The notes below the pieces were generated by a model. The model made no database searches, was not told the DNA's origin, and saw only the letters and a program-made list of their open reading frames with translations. Below, piece by piece: positions 17,525-27,641 of a stretch of DNA of 64,000 bases. Where the stretch lies: assembly GCF_000513475.1 (NCBI RefSeq), contig NC_023003.1:434001-498000 (forward strand), given 5' to 3'. Made by a program: the position numbers and the translations under genes. The DNA comes from Candidatus Babela massiliensis. GTDB lineage: Bacteria > Babelota > Babeliae > Babelales > Babelaceae. Numbering within the stretch: the stretch's first letter is position 1; the number at the start of each line of letters is the position of its first letter.

Positions 17525-18715
17525 CTAATCAAGAATTTCTGTGACAATACCAGAACCTACGGTTCTTCCGCCTTCACGAATAGCAAAGCGTTGATCTTTT
17601 TCCATCGCAATTGGTGAAATTAATTCAACACTTACGGAAACATGATCACCAGGCATTACCATTTCACGACCAGCTGGTAAGCTAACTACACCAGTTACAT
17701 CAGTTGTTCTGAAATAAAACTGAGGTCTATAGCCTTGGAAGAATGGACTATGACGACCACCTTCATCTTTGCTTAAAACGTATACTTCACATTTGAATTT
17801 TCTATGTGGAGTAACTGTTCCAGGCTTAGCTAATATTTGTCCTCTTTCTATTTCTTCTTTCTTAACACCACGAAGTAAAAGACCTACGTTATCTCCAGCT
17901 TGACCTTCAGAAAGTTCTTTTCTAAACATTTCAACACCAGTTACAACGGTTTTTTGGTTAGAACCAAACCCTACTAGTTCTACTTCTTCACCAACTTTAA
18001 CTCTACCGCGTTCAATTCTTCCTGTGGCTACTGTACCACGTCCAGGAATAGAGAAAACCCCTTCAACAGCCATTAAGAATGGTTTATCAACTTCACGAGC
18101 TGGTTCAGGAATGTATGAGTCAAGAGCATCCATTAATTTTAATATAGCTTGAGAACCTATTTCACTAGTGTCGCCGTTTAAAGCTTTTAGCGCTGACCCT
18201 CTTACTACTGGTATTTCATTTCCTGGGAATCCATATTTTGAAAGAAGATCTCTAATTTCTTCTTCAACCATATCTACCATATCAGGATCGTCAACCATAT
18301 CTACTTTATTCAAGAAAACTACTATTGCAGGAACACCTACGTTCTTTGCAAGAAGAATATGTTCACGAGTTTGAGGCATCGCACCATCTGCTGCTGAAAC
18401 TACCAATATAGCACCATCCATCTGAGCAGCACCGGTGATCATGTTCTTAACATAATCAGCATGTCCTGGACAGTCAACGTGCGCGTAGTGACGATTAGTA
18501 GTTTCATACTCAACGTGTGAAATAGCAATGGTAATACCACGCTTTTTTTCTTCTGGAGCATTATCTATTTGATCAAATTTTCTTGCTTCAGCAAATCCCT
18601 GTTTTGAAAGAACAGTAGTAATTGCTGCAGTCAAAGTGGTTTTACCATGGTCAACGTGACCAATAGTACCAGTATTTAAATGTGGCTTTTTTCGTTCGAA
18701 TGTACCTTTTGCCAT
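17525..18715 (-). CDS. tuf: Elongation factor Tu
   Basis: 396 aa. The GTPase domain carries the P-loop GHVDHGKT at residues 19-26, switch [14 protein letters not shown] near 81, and NKVD near 136. Domains II and III follow, ending in [17 protein letters not shown]-Tu delivers aminoacyl-tRNA to the ribosome. The gene lies between fusA and rpsJ, the standard str operon place. No second tuf copy follows the tRNA cluster at 55 kb within this window. Confidence 0.98.
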   Translation of the reverse strand: MAKGTFERKKPHLNTGTIGHVDHGKTTLTAAITTVLSKQGFAEARKFDQIDNAPEEKKRGITIAISHVEYETTNRHYAHVDCPGHADYVKNMITGAAQMDGAILVVSAADGAMPQTREHILLAKNVGVPAIVVFLNKVDMVDDPDMVDMVEEEIRDLLSKYGFPGNEIPVVRGSALKALNGDTSEIGSQAILKLMDALDSYIPEPAREVDKPFLMAVEGVFSIPGRGTVATGRIERGRVKVGEEVELVGFGSNQKTVVTGVEMFRKELSEGQAGDNVGLLLRGVKKEEIERGQILAKPGTVTPHRKFKCEVYVLSKDEGGRHSPFFQGYRPQFYFRTTDVTGVVSLPAGREMVMPGDHVSVSVELISPIAMEKDQRFAIREGGRTVGSGIVTEILD

Positions 18716-18780
18716 CGATATCTCCCGATAACAATTTAAATTATTAACTATTACTTTACAATTTATAAATTTTAAAAAAT

Positions 18781-20844
18781 TTATTTCTTAAGCAGTTGCT
18801 CCTGAGCAGATTTAGAAACTTCACGGTAGCATTCAAATTCCATAGAATAAGTAGCTCTACCTTTACTCATAGAACGCAGTTGAGTTGCATACCCAAACAT
18901 CTCAGCCAGTGGAACCTCTGAGGTAATAACACTATTACCAATCTTAGAATCCATACCCAAAATTCTACCTCTACGAGAGTTTAAATCACCCATTACGTCT
19001 CCCATATATTCTTCAGGAGTTTCAACTTCAACCTTCATTATAGGTTCTAAAAGAACAGGGTCTGCCTGTGCCATTCCTGATTTAAAAGCCATACTTGCTG
19101 CCATCTTAAATGCGAGTTCCGAAGAGTCTACATCATGATAAGAACCATCAAATAATACTGCTTTAAAATCTACTGTAGGATAGCCACCTAGAACACCTGT
19201 ATTTTTAGCTTCATCAAGACCTTTTTCAACCGCAGGGATGAACTCTCTTGGTATAGATCCACCTACAATTTTATTTTCAAATTCATAACCTTTTCCTCTT
19301 GAAAGCGGTTCAAGCTTTAACCAAACGTGTCCATATTGACCACGTCCACCGGTTTGCTTAATATATTTACCTTCAATTTCAACAGGTTTTTGAATTGTTT
19401 CTTTAAATGCAACTTGAAGTCTACCTTGAGCAACATCGATTTTATGTTCTCTTTTTAAGCGATCTACTATAATCTCTAAATGTAACTCACCCATACCGCT
19501 AATAACTGTTTGATTAGTTTCTTTATCATAAGAAAAATGAAATGAAGGATCTTCCTGCATCATTTTTCTTAAAGACAAGGTTAACTTCTCATAATCAGAT
19601 TTATTCTTAGGTTCAATGGATGTAGAAATAACCGGCGGTGGAACGTCTATCTTTTCTAGTATAATTGGATGATTTTCATCACAAAGTGTATCCCCTGTAG
19701 TTGCATCCTTAATACCTACGATAGCTCCTATGTCCCCTGCTCTAAGTTCTGAGATTTCTTCTTTTTTATTAGCATGCATCTTAAGCAATCTACTAACACG
19801 TTCTTTAGAACCTTTAGTAGCGTTATAAACATAAGAACCTGATGTAATACGTCCTGAATAAACTCTTATAAAGTTTAAAGATCCTACAAAAGGATCGGTC
19901 ATTAACTTAAAAATTAAACCAGAAAATGGTTCATCAAGTTTAGCAGATCTTTGTTCAACAACATCAGTTCCAGGAACCATTCCCTCTACAGCAGCAATAT
20001 CTAAAGGAGAAGGCAGATAATCAGTTACAGCATCTAAAAGCAACTGAACACCTTTATTTTTAAAAGCTGTTCCACAAAACGCTAAAGTTATCTTACGTTC
20101 TATAGTACCTTTTCTTAAAGCAGCCTTTATCTCATCTACAGAGATCTCTTCTTCATTTAAAAATCTTTCAGCCAAACTGTCATCAAGCTCTGCTGCTTTT
20201 TCAACTATTTTTGATTTTAGCTCTTGCAGTTGATCTTTGTATTCTTCAGGAACATCAACCCATTTAACAGTTAAACCTCTATCTTCTTCACTAAATAAAG
20301 CCATTTGCCCTTTAAGGATGTCGATAATAGATTTAAACTCATCAGATTGACCTACTGGTATTTGCATTGCAACAGCATTACCTTTAAGTTTTAAATTAAC
20401 ATCATCTAAAACTTTAAAGAAGTCAGCTCCAATGCGATCTAATTTATTAACAAAAATAATTCTAGGAACTTTATAACGACTTGCTTGTCTCCAAACAGTT
20501 TCAGATTGAGGCTGAACACCACCAACACCGCAAAATACCGCAACTACGCCGTCAAGTACACGCAATGAACGACCTACTTCAATAGTAAAATCAACGTGCC
20601 CTGGAGTATCTATTATATTAATTTGATGATTTTTCCATGTACAAGTTGTAGCAGCAGATGTAATGGTTATACCACGTTCTCTTTCTTGCTCCATCCAGTC
20701 CATAGTAGCTTCACCTTCATGAACTTCACCAATTTTGTGAGATACACCGGTATAAAAAAGTATTCTTTCAGTTACCGTAGTCTTTCCAGCATCAATATGT
20801 GCTGCAATTCCTATATTACGATATTTTTCTAAATAATTACTCAT
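18781..20844 (-). CDS. fusA: Elongation factor G
   Basis: 687 aa from the ATG at 20844, which follows AAAGG with a short spacer. An in-frame GTG one codon upstream is possible. The GTPase domain has [12 protein letters not shown] near residue 16 and [12 protein letters not shown] near 80. Domains II to V are present, including the [15 protein letters not shown] and [18 protein letters not shown] segments. It catalyses ribosomal translocation. It lies between rpsG and tuf. Confidence 0.98.
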   Translation of the reverse strand: MSNYLEKYRNIGIAAHIDAGKTTVTERILFYTGVSHKIGEVHEGEATMDWMEQERERGITITSAATTCTWKNHQINIIDTPGHVDFTIEVGRSLRVLDGVVAVFCGVGGVQPQSETVWRQASRYKVPRIIFVNKLDRIGADFFKVLDDVNLKLKGNAVAMQIPVGQSDEFKSIIDILKGQMALFSEEDRGLTVKWVDVPEEYKDQLQELKSKIVEKAAELDDSLAERFLNEEEISVDEIKAALRKGTIERKITLAFCGTAFKNKGVQLLLDAVTDYLPSPLDIAAVEGMVPGTDVVEQRSAKLDEPFSGLIFKLMTDPFVGSLNFIRVYSGRITSGSYVYNATKGSKERVSRLLKMHANKKEEISELRAGDIGAIVGIKDATTGDTLCDENHPIILEKIDVPPPVISTSIEPKNKSDYEKLTLSLRKMMQEDPSFHFSYDKETNQTVISGMGELHLEIIVDRLKREHKIDVAQGRLQVAFKETIQKPVEIEGKYIKQTGGRGQYGHVWLKLEPLSRGKGYEFENKIVGGSIPREFIPAVEKGLDEAKNTGVLGGYPTVDFKAVLFDGSYHDVDSSELAFKMAASMAFKSGMAQADPVLLEPIMKVEVETPEEYMGDVMGDLNSRRGRILGMDSKIGNSVITSEVPLAEMFGYATQLRSMSKGRATYSMEFECYREVSKSAQEQLLKK

Positions 20845-20862
20845 CACAAACCTTTACATAAC

Positions 20863-21345
20863 CTACCATGCATAATGCGCAAAGGCTCTATTTGATTCTG
20901 CCATTTTATAAACATCTAATCGTTTTTTAACAGCAGCACCACGGCCATCATGTGCTTCAATAAGCTCATTTGCAAGTCTAATTCCCATTGTTTTATCAGA
21001 ACGACTTGAAGCAGCAGAAATGAGCCACCTCATTGCAAGAGCACGACCTCTATTAGATCTTACTTCCATTGGAATTTGATATACACCACCGCCAACTCTT
21101 CTTGCTCTTACTTCAATTGTTGGTATTATTTGATCTAGAGCTTTCAAGAAAAATTCAAGTGATTTATTCTTATCACCGCCAACTTTTTTTGATATAACAT
21201 CTAATGATTCATAAACTATTTTTCTAGCAGCGTTTTTCTTACCACGCCACATAATAACATTAATTAATTTTTGGACAGTTTCTGATCCGTATCTTGGATC
21301 AACACCAACGTCGCGGATAAAATTAACTGACTTACGTCTTGGCAT
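20863..21345 (-). CDS. rpsG: 30S ribosomal protein S7
   Basis: 160 aa, a few residues above the common 155-157. It opens MPRRKSVNFIRDVGVDPRYG, and contains AARKIVYESLDVISKKVGGD, EVRARRVGGGVYQIPMEVRS and AMRWLISAASSRSDKTMGIR. The end FAHYAW is the usual S7 C-terminal element. S7 nucleates the 30S head and in other bacteria represses the str operon. Confidence 0.98.
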   Translation of the reverse strand: MPRRKSVNFIRDVGVDPRYGSETVQKLINVIMWRGKKNAARKIVYESLDVISKKVGGDKNKSLEFFLKALDQIIPTIEVRARRVGGGVYQIPMEVRSNRGRALAMRWLISAASSRSDKTMGIRLANELIEAHDGRGAAVKKRLDVYKMAESNRAFAHYAW

Positions 21346-21356
21346 ATTTTATTCTC

Positions 21357-21731
21357 CTATTTCTTTGGTCGCTCAGTACCGTAAAGAGAACGACTTTGTT
21401 TTCTATTTTCGACTCCAGCACAATCAAGAGCCCCGCGAACTATATGATATTTAACACCCGGCAAATCTTTAACTCTACCACCTCTGACTAAAACTACAGA
21501 GTGCTCTTGCAAATTATGGCCTTCTCCAGGAATATAAGCTGTTACTTCGATTCCTGTTGAAAGCTTAACTCTTGCAACTTTACGCAAAGCTGAGTTAGGC
21601 TTTTTAGGTGTTGTTGTAAATACACGGGTACAAACGCCTCTAACTTGAGGATTAGATCTCAAAGCCGCACTTTTAGTTTTAATTTTTGGCTTTGTACGTT
21701 CGTTTTTAGTAAGTTGATTAATTGTAGGCAT
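21357..21731 (-). CDS. rpsL: 30S ribosomal protein S12
   Basis: 124 aa, the usual length. The decoding-centre loop is [20 protein letters not shown], and the second loop holds [20 protein letters not shown]. Both lysines associated with streptomycin sensitivity appear to be present (in TPKKPNS and GRVKDLPG). It is the first gene of the long ribosomal run, 12 bases ahead of rpsG, and a good promoter lies about 180 bases upstream. Confidence 0.98.
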   Translation of the reverse strand: MPTINQLTKNERTKPKIKTKSAALRSNPQVRGVCTRVFTTTPKKPNSALRKVARVKLSTGIEVTAYIPGEGHNLQEHSVVLVRGGRVKDLPGVKYHIVRGALDCAGVENRKQSRSLYGTERPKK

Positions 21732-21910
21732 AATAAATCCTATAATTTAATTTGTTTATTTATATTTTAATTAATTTTTTAAACTATGGACCTTAAAGCT
21801 GCATTTTTATTAGGCTAAATTTAAGAAGTTCTAAAATTATAGAAGAAAAATCTATAATATCATATCTAAAGCCAGTTTTATTACAATTTAATTTTTAAGC
21901 AATATGTTAT

Positions 21911-21939
21911 ATCATATCTTAAAAAGAGTTTATTGTAAA
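21911..21939 (-). promoter_or_regulatory. Candidate housekeeping promoter of the str/ribosomal run
   Basis: On the minus strand a TTTACA box (21939-21934) is followed after exactly 17 bases by TATGAT (21916-21911). The predicted start near 21904 leaves a leader of about 170 bases before rpsL. The same TTTACA-17-box layout precedes rplM. Confidence 0.55.
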
Positions 21940-22157
21940 GCAAGAATAATATCATTTACAAAAAACTATTGAAAAAACATAAGTAATAATTTCGTGAATA
22001 TTTAAACTATAATAAAATAAAATTTTCACATATAAGTTCTTAAGCATTTTATATTTAATATTATATATATTTTTACAATTATTTCAAGCTGAAAAACAAA
22101 GTCTCATATAAAAAATTTAATTTTATTAAAATACAAGGCAGTTTAATACAGTATAAA

Positions 22158-22186
22158 TTGACTTACTCAAAATAGACCCTTAATAT
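22158..22186 (+). promoter_or_regulatory. Candidate promoter of rseP
   Basis: TTGACT at 22158-22163 and TAATAT at 22181-22186, separated by 17 bases. Transcription would start near 22193, about 40 bases ahead of the rseP ATG, which has a GAGGAG ribosome-binding site. Confidence 0.55.
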
Positions 22187-22234
22187 ATACTTAAACCGTA
22201 AAAAACTAAAAAAATTTAAAATCTGAGGAGATTC

Positions 22235-23407
22235 ATGAATTTAATACTTTCTTTATTCACCAATTTAGGAAGCAATCTGCTATCAATTCTATATAATTTA
22301 CCAATGATATTTTTAGGAATTATAGGCCTATGTCTATTAGTTGTATTTCATGAATTTGGTCATTTCATTTTTTGTAAAATATTTAACGTATATACTCCAT
22401 CATTTTCTATAGGTTTTGGTCCAAGATTATTTGAGAAAAAGATAGGCGATACTGTTTTTGCAATATCAGCAATTCCTTTAGGAGGATACGTTGAAATAGC
22501 AGGAGCTCAAGAAGTAGGACAAGGAGATCAAACTCATGCTCATGATAAAAACTCAAGAGCATTTAGCCAAAAACCTTATTGGCAAAAGATGTTAATTATA
22601 TTTGGTGGTGTATTATTTAATTTTATCTTTACATATCTTGCCTTAAGTTTACTATTTTACCTAGGATCTCCTTGCATAAGCTCATTATGCAATAAATATC
22701 CTGCAATAGTATCCATAATTGGTAAAAATTCTCCTGCTGAAAAAGCAGGCTTAAAGTCTAATGATAAGATTACTGCAGTTAATAACGTAAAAATCGATAA
22801 TATAAAACATCTTAATAAACTTCTCACACCATATATAGATAAAACTGTTACATTAAAAGTTAATAGAGACGGCAAAGAAGAAAATTTAGATATTAAAATA
22901 GCTTCTCATAAGGTTGGCAATGAATTAAGACCGGAAATTGGGGCATATTGGCTTGTAAAACCAATGACTCTGAAAAATGCTCTAATTGCAGGATTTAAAG
23001 GCACTATGGACATGATAAGCGAAATGCTGAAATCTCTTAAAAATTTATCCAGCAATAGAGAACAATTAGGGGGCCCACTATTAGTAATAACTCAATTAAG
23101 CCAATCTATAGGACTTGGATGGAAGGTTTTTATTTTCATGTTGGCTTTTATAAGCATTAATCTGGCTGTTCTTAATATAATTCCTCTTCCAATATTTGAT
23201 GGAGGACAAGCATTATTTTATACAATCGAAGCAATAACCGGCAAGCCACTTTCAGATAGATTAAGATATAATATTCACTACTTTACTTGGATAGCAGTTA
23301 TATTATTAGTAATATATATTACCTATAAAGATATTTTAAAGCTTGGTAATCGTTTCTTTAAAACTAAAACTGAACAATTACCTACCAATGTAGAATCCAA
23401 AAAATAA
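22235..23407 (+). CDS. rseP: RseP-type site-2 zinc metalloprotease
   Basis: 390 aa inner-membrane protease. The catalytic HExxH is HEFGH at residues 39-43 inside the first membrane helix, and the third metal ligand is in LNIIPLPIFDGG, Asp322. A single PDZ-like domain lies between, around 145-215 (IGKNSPAEKAGLKSNDKITAV). Three to four membrane segments are visible in all. In proteobacteria RseP cleaves anti-sigma factors and signal-peptide remnants. The substrate here is unknown, and no anti-sigma gene is nearby. The length is shorter than the two-PDZ E. coli enzyme (about 450). It stands alone between the divergent rpsL promoter and a bidirectional terminator. Confidence 0.92.
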   Translation: MNLILSLFTNLGSNLLSILYNLPMIFLGIIGLCLLVVFHEFGHFIFCKIFNVYTPSFSIGFGPRLFEKKIGDTVFAISAIPLGGYVEIAGAQEVGQGDQTHAHDKNSRAFSQKPYWQKMLIIFGGVLFNFIFTYLALSLLFYLGSPCISSLCNKYPAIVSIIGKNSPAEKAGLKSNDKITAVNNVKIDNIKHLNKLLTPYIDKTVTLKVNRDGKEENLDIKIASHKVGNELRPEIGAYWLVKPMTLKNALIAGFKGTMDMISEMLKSLKNLSSNREQLGGPLLVITQLSQSIGLGWKVFIFMLAFISINLAVLNIIPLPIFDGGQALFYTIEAITGKPLSDRLRYNIHYFTWIAVILLVIYITYKDILKLGNRFFKTKTEQLPTNVESKK

Positions 23408-23411
23408 GACT

Positions 23412-23444
23412 AAAAAAAGGCTCCTAAATTAGGAGCCTTTTTTT
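23412..23444. terminator. Bidirectional terminator between rseP and rplM
   Basis: A strong hairpin with arms AAGGCTCCTA and TAGGAGCCTT lies between the convergent rseP and rplM genes. It is flanked by A-runs on one side and T-runs on the other, so it can act on both strands. Confidence 0.85.
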
Positions 23445-23457
23445 AATTACTTCAAAC

Positions 23458-23892
23458 TTATCTTGAAGACGTATTAATTTGAGCAAAATGAGGATGTTCA
23501 GCTCCTGCATATACTTTCAATTTTTTTAATAATTTAGCAGCTAATTTATTTTTTGGAAGCATTCTTTTAACTGCTAATTCCATTATTTCTCTAGGATTTT
23601 TAGCAAGCAATTCTTGAGCAGTAGTATATTTCTTGTTACCTATATATCCTGTATATCTTTCATAAACCTTTTGCTTAAATTTATTGCCAGTAAAAACTAA
23701 ATCTTGAGCATTAATTACTACTATATAATCACCAGCATCAGCATGATGAGTAAAAATAGATTTATCTTTACCTCTTAAAGCATCTGCTATATGAGTTGCT
23801 AGACGGCCAACAATTTTACCTTTAGCATCAATTAAACGCCATTTTGGCTTAGAGTCTTCTTTACGTAAAAAAAACGTTTTGTTCATATCCAT
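23458..23892 (-). CDS. rplM: 50S ribosomal protein L13
   Basis: 144 aa. It shows WRLIDAKGKIVGRLATHIAD, DYIVVINAQDLVFTGNKFKQ, YTGYIGNKKYTTAQELL and the C-terminal VKRMLPKNKLAAKLLKKLKV plus YAGAEHPH. L13 is an early 50S assembly protein. Its usual partner rpsI (S9) does not follow. The gene is transcribed alone, with a promoter candidate upstream and a terminator right after it. Confidence 0.97.
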   Translation of the reverse strand: MDMNKTFFLRKEDSKPKWRLIDAKGKIVGRLATHIADALRGKDKSIFTHHADAGDYIVVINAQDLVFTGNKFKQKVYERYTGYIGNKKYTTAQELLAKNPREIMELAVKRMLPKNKLAAKLLKKLKVYAGAEHPHFAQINTSSR

Positions 23893-23954
23893 GGTTAAAC
23901 CTTAATTAAAACTTATGCACTATCTTTATTTTGCTTGATTTTTATGATACTATA

Positions 23955-23983
23955 ATTTTATATTAAAAAAATATTATTGTAAA
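23955..23983 (-). promoter_or_regulatory. Candidate promoter of rplM
   Basis: Minus-strand TTTACA (23983-23978) and TAAAAT (23960-23955) separated by 17 bases, about 60 bases before the rplM start. The -35 box is identical to that of the rpsL promoter. Confidence 0.5.
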
Positions 23984-24024
23984 GATAGGTCAATTTTTAA
24001 TTATTTTATTTATAAGATAAATTT

Positions 24025-25665
24025 ATGCAAAGTATATGGTTAAATACATGGTTAGTAATAATACCAGCAGTTATAGTTCTTGGTACTGCAATTATTACAA
24101 GAAAAGTTATATTATCATTAATTATGGGCATTTTAAGTGCAAGTCTTATAGCCGTAAACTTTTCTCCAATTAAAGCCGTAGGTCTAATTACAAAGAGACT
24201 ATTAGATCAAACTCATTTAAAAAATCTATTTCTACAAAATCAATCACCTACACATCTATATACTTTTGGATTTTTAATATGCTTAGGCATCATTATATCC
24301 TTAATAACTATAACAGGTGGTGTTTCTGCTTATAGTAAATTAATAGAGCCTAAATTAAAAAACAAAAAAAATGTTGAAACGACTTCTTTAATTTTATCAT
24401 CCATGTTATTTCTGGATGACTACCTCAACAGTTTAATAGTAGGATGTGTAATAAGACCCTTAACTGATAAGTTTAAGATCCCCAGAGCTAAACTTGCTTT
24501 TCTTTTAGATGCGCTTAGCGCTCCTCTTTGTGTTTTATTTCCAGCTTCTAGTTGGACCGCTCTTATATTAACCGAACTAAAAACTTCAGGTATAAGTTCA
24601 GACATTACAAGCAGTACGCTACTAATATCAGATGTATTTAAAGCATATTTAAATTCCATATTATTTATGTTTTACCCAATAATATTAATAGCAAATGTGT
24701 GGTTAATCGTAAGACGGCAATTATCTTTTGGGCCTATGAAAGATCAAGAAGAAATAGCAGAAAAGTCTGGTAATTTATTTAATAACAAAGAACCTATAGA
24801 AGTCAAATTAGAAAGCTGCAAAAGTACAGGTAGTATATGGGATTTTATAATACCCATTTTCTCATTTTTATCTTTTACTATAATATTTCTTCTTTACTTA
24901 GGCAATTGGTCTATTTATTCACCAATAAAAACTTTCTTCAATGCTATACTCAATACAAATCCACTCTTAGCATTATTTATCGCCAGCATATTATCTTTAA
25001 CTATAAGCATTTTGTATCTTATTCTCAATAAGAAAATTTCATCAAATGAACTAATTCAAGCTATTCAAGGTGGATTTAATCTCATGAAAAATTCACTAAT
25101 AGTTCTATTATTAGCTTGGACTTTAGGTTCTATTTTAGAACAAGATTTACAAACTGGTCAATATCTAGCAAACTTACTAATTCAAACGATTCCAGCATTA
25201 TTATTACCAGCAATGATATTTATTTCCTCTATAATTATATCTGCTAGTACAGGATCTGCTTGGGGAACTATTGCCATTATGATGCCTTTATCAATACCAG
25301 CAACAGTTACCTTTACTAATCTACCAATACCTATTTTAATAGATCAAGCTCCGTTAATATATCCTGTTATAGGCGCATTAATTTCAGGAGCTATTGCAGG
25401 AGGCCATATTTCACCCATATCAGATTCAACAGTAATGGCCGCAACTAGTGCAGGATCTTATCATATAGATCATCTTATTACGCAACTTGCTTATGTTATA
25501 CCTGCAATAATATCATCTATGTTGTCTTTAACAATAACTGGTATCATTACCAAACATTATCATATAGATAAAAATTTAATAGCGTTAATAAGTTTAGTAT
25601 CAGGCATAATATTTAGTAGTCTAATAATTATTTTATCTTCAAAAATTAGATATAAAAAAAGATAG
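24025..25665 (+). CDS. NhaC-family Na+/H+ antiporter-like membrane protein
   Basis: 546 aa with about eleven to twelve hydrophobic segments. Features of the NhaC/ArsB-like ion transporter family include LFLDDYLNSLIVGCVIRPLT near residue 132, a Ser/Thr and Asp rich segment SAPLCVLFPASSWTALILTE, STGSAWGTIAIMMPLSIPAT near 407 and GAIAGGHISPISDSTVMAAT near 455. The family exchanges sodium or an organic acid against protons across the inner membrane. Exact substrate cannot be read from the sequence. It is a single-gene unit, with a hairpin following. Confidence 0.82.
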   Translation: MQSIWLNTWLVIIPAVIVLGTAIITRKVILSLIMGILSASLIAVNFSPIKAVGLITKRLLDQTHLKNLFLQNQSPTHLYTFGFLICLGIIISLITITGGVSAYSKLIEPKLKNKKNVETTSLILSSMLFLDDYLNSLIVGCVIRPLTDKFKIPRAKLAFLLDALSAPLCVLFPASSWTALILTELKTSGISSDITSSTLLISDVFKAYLNSILFMFYPIILIANVWLIVRRQLSFGPMKDQEEIAEKSGNLFNNKEPIEVKLESCKSTGSIWDFIIPIFSFLSFTIIFLLYLGNWSIYSPIKTFFNAILNTNPLLALFIASILSLTISILYLILNKKISSNELIQAIQGGFNLMKNSLIVLLLAWTLGSILEQDLQTGQYLANLLIQTIPALLLPAMIFISSIIISASTGSAWGTIAIMMPLSIPATVTFTNLPIPILIDQAPLIYPVIGALISGAIAGGHISPISDSTVMAATSAGSYHIDHLITQLAYVIPAIISSMLSLTITGIITKHYHIDKNLIALISLVSGIIFSSLIIILSSKIRYKKR

Positions 25666-25685
25666 CCTTTTTTACAGGCTATCTT
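25654..25685. terminator. Terminator between the NhaC-like gene and pepP
   Basis: A ten-base-pair stem, AAGATAGCCT against AGGCTATCTT, overlaps the antiporter stop codon. The minus-strand side is followed by a run of seven T, so it mainly ends the yidC-recR-pepP transcript. It may also slow transcription from the plus strand. Confidence 0.75.
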
Positions 25686-25709
25686 AAAAATTGAATATAA
25701 TAATTTTAA

Positions 25710-27014
25710 TTAATCATCGTACTCTTCATCTTGATCGTCAAGACCTTGAGCCATAAGTTCCTCTACTTGATTAGCTTCTTTAGGCAATTGCTCACTTAAG
25801 CACACTAATCCATCAGGAGATAACCAATAATTATCTTCTATTCTTATACCTATATTTTCTTCAGGAATATAAATACCAGGTTCTATAGTAAATACATCTC
25901 CTTCTTGTAAAGGTTCTAAAGTATTACCAACATCATGAACATCCATACCAAGAAAATGTCCTATGCCGTGAGTAAAATATTTACCATAACCCTTTTTATC
26001 TAAAAATTTGTAAGCTAGATGTTGAAGAGATTTATTTTCTTCATCTTTATTACAAATCCAATAACCTGGTTTTGCCAAATCTTCTATATATTTCTGAGTA
26101 TCTAAAACAATATTATATAGCTCTTTCTGGCGTTTAGTAAACATACCTGAAGCAGGATAAGTTCGCGTAATATCAGCACAATAGTAATTCATTTCTGCGC
26201 CTATATCTACCACAACTAAATCATTATTGTTAATCTTGCTAGAATTTGAATTATAATGCAAAATCAACCCATTCTTACCACTAGCCACTATTGATGGAAA
26301 GGCTGGTCTGGCACCGGTTTGGCTAAAAATAAATTCTATACCAGCTTGAACTTCATACTCATACTTATCATCACCAATAATTCTAGCCGCCATATCATGA
26401 GCCGCTATAGTGCAATTTACAGCATCATATATCTTTTCTGCTTCTTCTAAACTTTTTTTACGCCTCATTTTAGCAACTATATCAGAAATATCTATTATAT
26501 TTTCTTTAAATTCAGGCATAATATTAGACAGTTGATCAATAACCAGACATTGATCTGTAGATTTACTATAAACGGTAAAAATTGAATAACCTTGCGATAT
26601 ATAATTTTTCAATTCTTCAATAAAATTATCATATTGTTCTTTATGACAAACAGGACCAACACTATAGCCTTTGCATGCTTGTCCCAAACATTTAATATCT
26701 TTAATTTTAAAACGTTCTAAAGTCTTTTGATTAAAATCAGACAATACTGATTCAGTCCACTTTGCTTTAGTTTCTTTATATTTTGGCATATAAATCACCT
26801 GAGATCCTAAAAGATCTAGCGATAAAATTATACCAGGTTCTTCTAAACCAGAGTAATAATAAAAATTACTATTCTGCCTAAACTTATAGCGCTCATTTTC
26901 AAAACTAGAAAATAATAATATTAAGCCCTTTTTATTAGGATAGTTGCTTTTTACTTGTTTAATTAATCTTTCTCTTCTACTACTATATAGAGATAATTCT
27001 GATTTTTCGTTCAT
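25710..27014 (-). CDS. pepP: Xaa-Pro aminopeptidase (aminopeptidase P, M24 family)
   Basis: 434 aa from the ATG at 27014, which has AAGG six bases upstream. A further in-frame ATG at 27029 lacks a ribosome-binding site. The N-terminal creatinase-like domain covers about 1-165. The catalytic pita-bread domain carries the metal ligands: the two Asp of VVVDIGAEMNYYCADITRTY, His in HGIGHFLGMDVHD, Glu in FTIEPGIYI and Glu in GIRIEDNYW. It releases N-terminal residues next to proline from peptides. The C-terminus has an unusual acidic tail (LDDQDEEYDD). It is the last gene of a three-gene unit with recR and yidC. Confidence 0.92.
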   Translation of the reverse strand: MNEKSELSLYSSRRERLIKQVKSNYPNKKGLILLFSSFENERYKFRQNSNFYYYSGLEEPGIILSLDLLGSQVIYMPKYKETKAKWTESVLSDFNQKTLERFKIKDIKCLGQACKGYSVGPVCHKEQYDNFIEELKNYISQGYSIFTVYSKSTDQCLVIDQLSNIMPEFKENIIDISDIVAKMRRKKSLEEAEKIYDAVNCTIAAHDMAARIIGDDKYEYEVQAGIEFIFSQTGARPAFPSIVASGKNGLILHYNSNSSKINNNDLVVVDIGAEMNYYCADITRTYPASGMFTKRQKELYNIVLDTQKYIEDLAKPGYWICNKDEENKSLQHLAYKFLDKKGYGKYFTHGIGHFLGMDVHDVGNTLEPLQEGDVFTIEPGIYIPEENIGIRIEDNYWLSPDGLVCLSEQLPKEANQVEELMAQGLDDQDEEYDD

Positions 27015-27041
27015 ATTTAGCCTTAACATTTATTATAAATT

Positions 27042-27641
27042 TTAAAAAGGACGTCTTTCAGAAAGTGCTTTAGATACAGTCAACCGATCCATAGACTCTA
27101 AAACCGATCCTACTGGCAATCCTCTTGCAACACAAGAAACTTTTATAGCATCATTCTTTATTTTAGAAGCAATGTAAGAAGCAGTAGCTTCGCCTTCAGG
27201 AGTTTGATTTAGAGCTAAAATTACCTCTTTGCAATCATGATTAATTCTATTAATCAGCTGATTAATAGTCAAATCTTGAGGGCTAATACCATCTAAAGGA
27301 CAAATAGCACCTCCAAGAACGTGATACTGTCCCTGGTAAGCTCCTGTTTTTTCTATAGCTATTAAATCTCGCCAAGTTTCTACTACACAAATAATATCTT
27401 TATTTCTCTTATGCGATACACAATAACTACAATCTTTATTTACTTCTTTCCATACAAAGCAAATTGTACATTTCTCGGTATTTTGCTTTAAGCTTTTTAA
27501 AATATTACAAAACTGTTCTACATCTTGATCTTTAAGATCTAAAAAATATTGTGCAACTAAATACAAATTTTTAGAAGCAAGATAAGGAATCTTTTGTAAC
27601 TGCTTCAAGAACAGTAACAGAACCTGATTATTTTCTATCAT
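27042..27641 (-). CDS. recR: Recombination mediator RecR
   Basis: 199 aa, the usual length. An N-terminal helix-hairpin-helix region is followed by a four-cysteine zinc finger (Cys58, Cys61, Cys71, Cys74) and a Toprim domain (ICVVETWRDLIAIEKTGAY, HVLGGAICPLDGISPQDL). The C-terminal Walker-B-like ring element follows. RecR with RecO or RecF loads RecA on gapped DNA. The ATG overlaps the yidC TGA in an ATGA junction, so the two are translationally coupled. The usual partner dnaX or ybaB is not adjacent. Confidence 0.95.
   Translation of the reverse strand: MIENNQVLLLFLKQLQKIPYLASKNLYLVAQYFLDLKDQDVEQFCNILKSLKQNTEKCTICFVWKEVNKDCSYCVSHKRNKDIICVVETWRDLIAIEKTGAYQGQYHVLGGAICPLDGISPQDLTINQLINRINHDCKEVILALNQTPEGEATASYIASKIKNDAIKVSCVARGLPVGSVLESMDRLTVSKALSERRPF

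Larger units (their letters stand above)
21732..22234. other. Divergent intergenic region between rpsL and rseP
   Basis: About 500 bases of very AT-rich sequence without a coding region. It carries the outward-facing promoter candidates of rpsL (21911-21939, minus) and rseP (22158-22186, plus). I saw no convincing hairpin riboswitch or small open frame in the rpsL leader. Confidence 0.6.
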
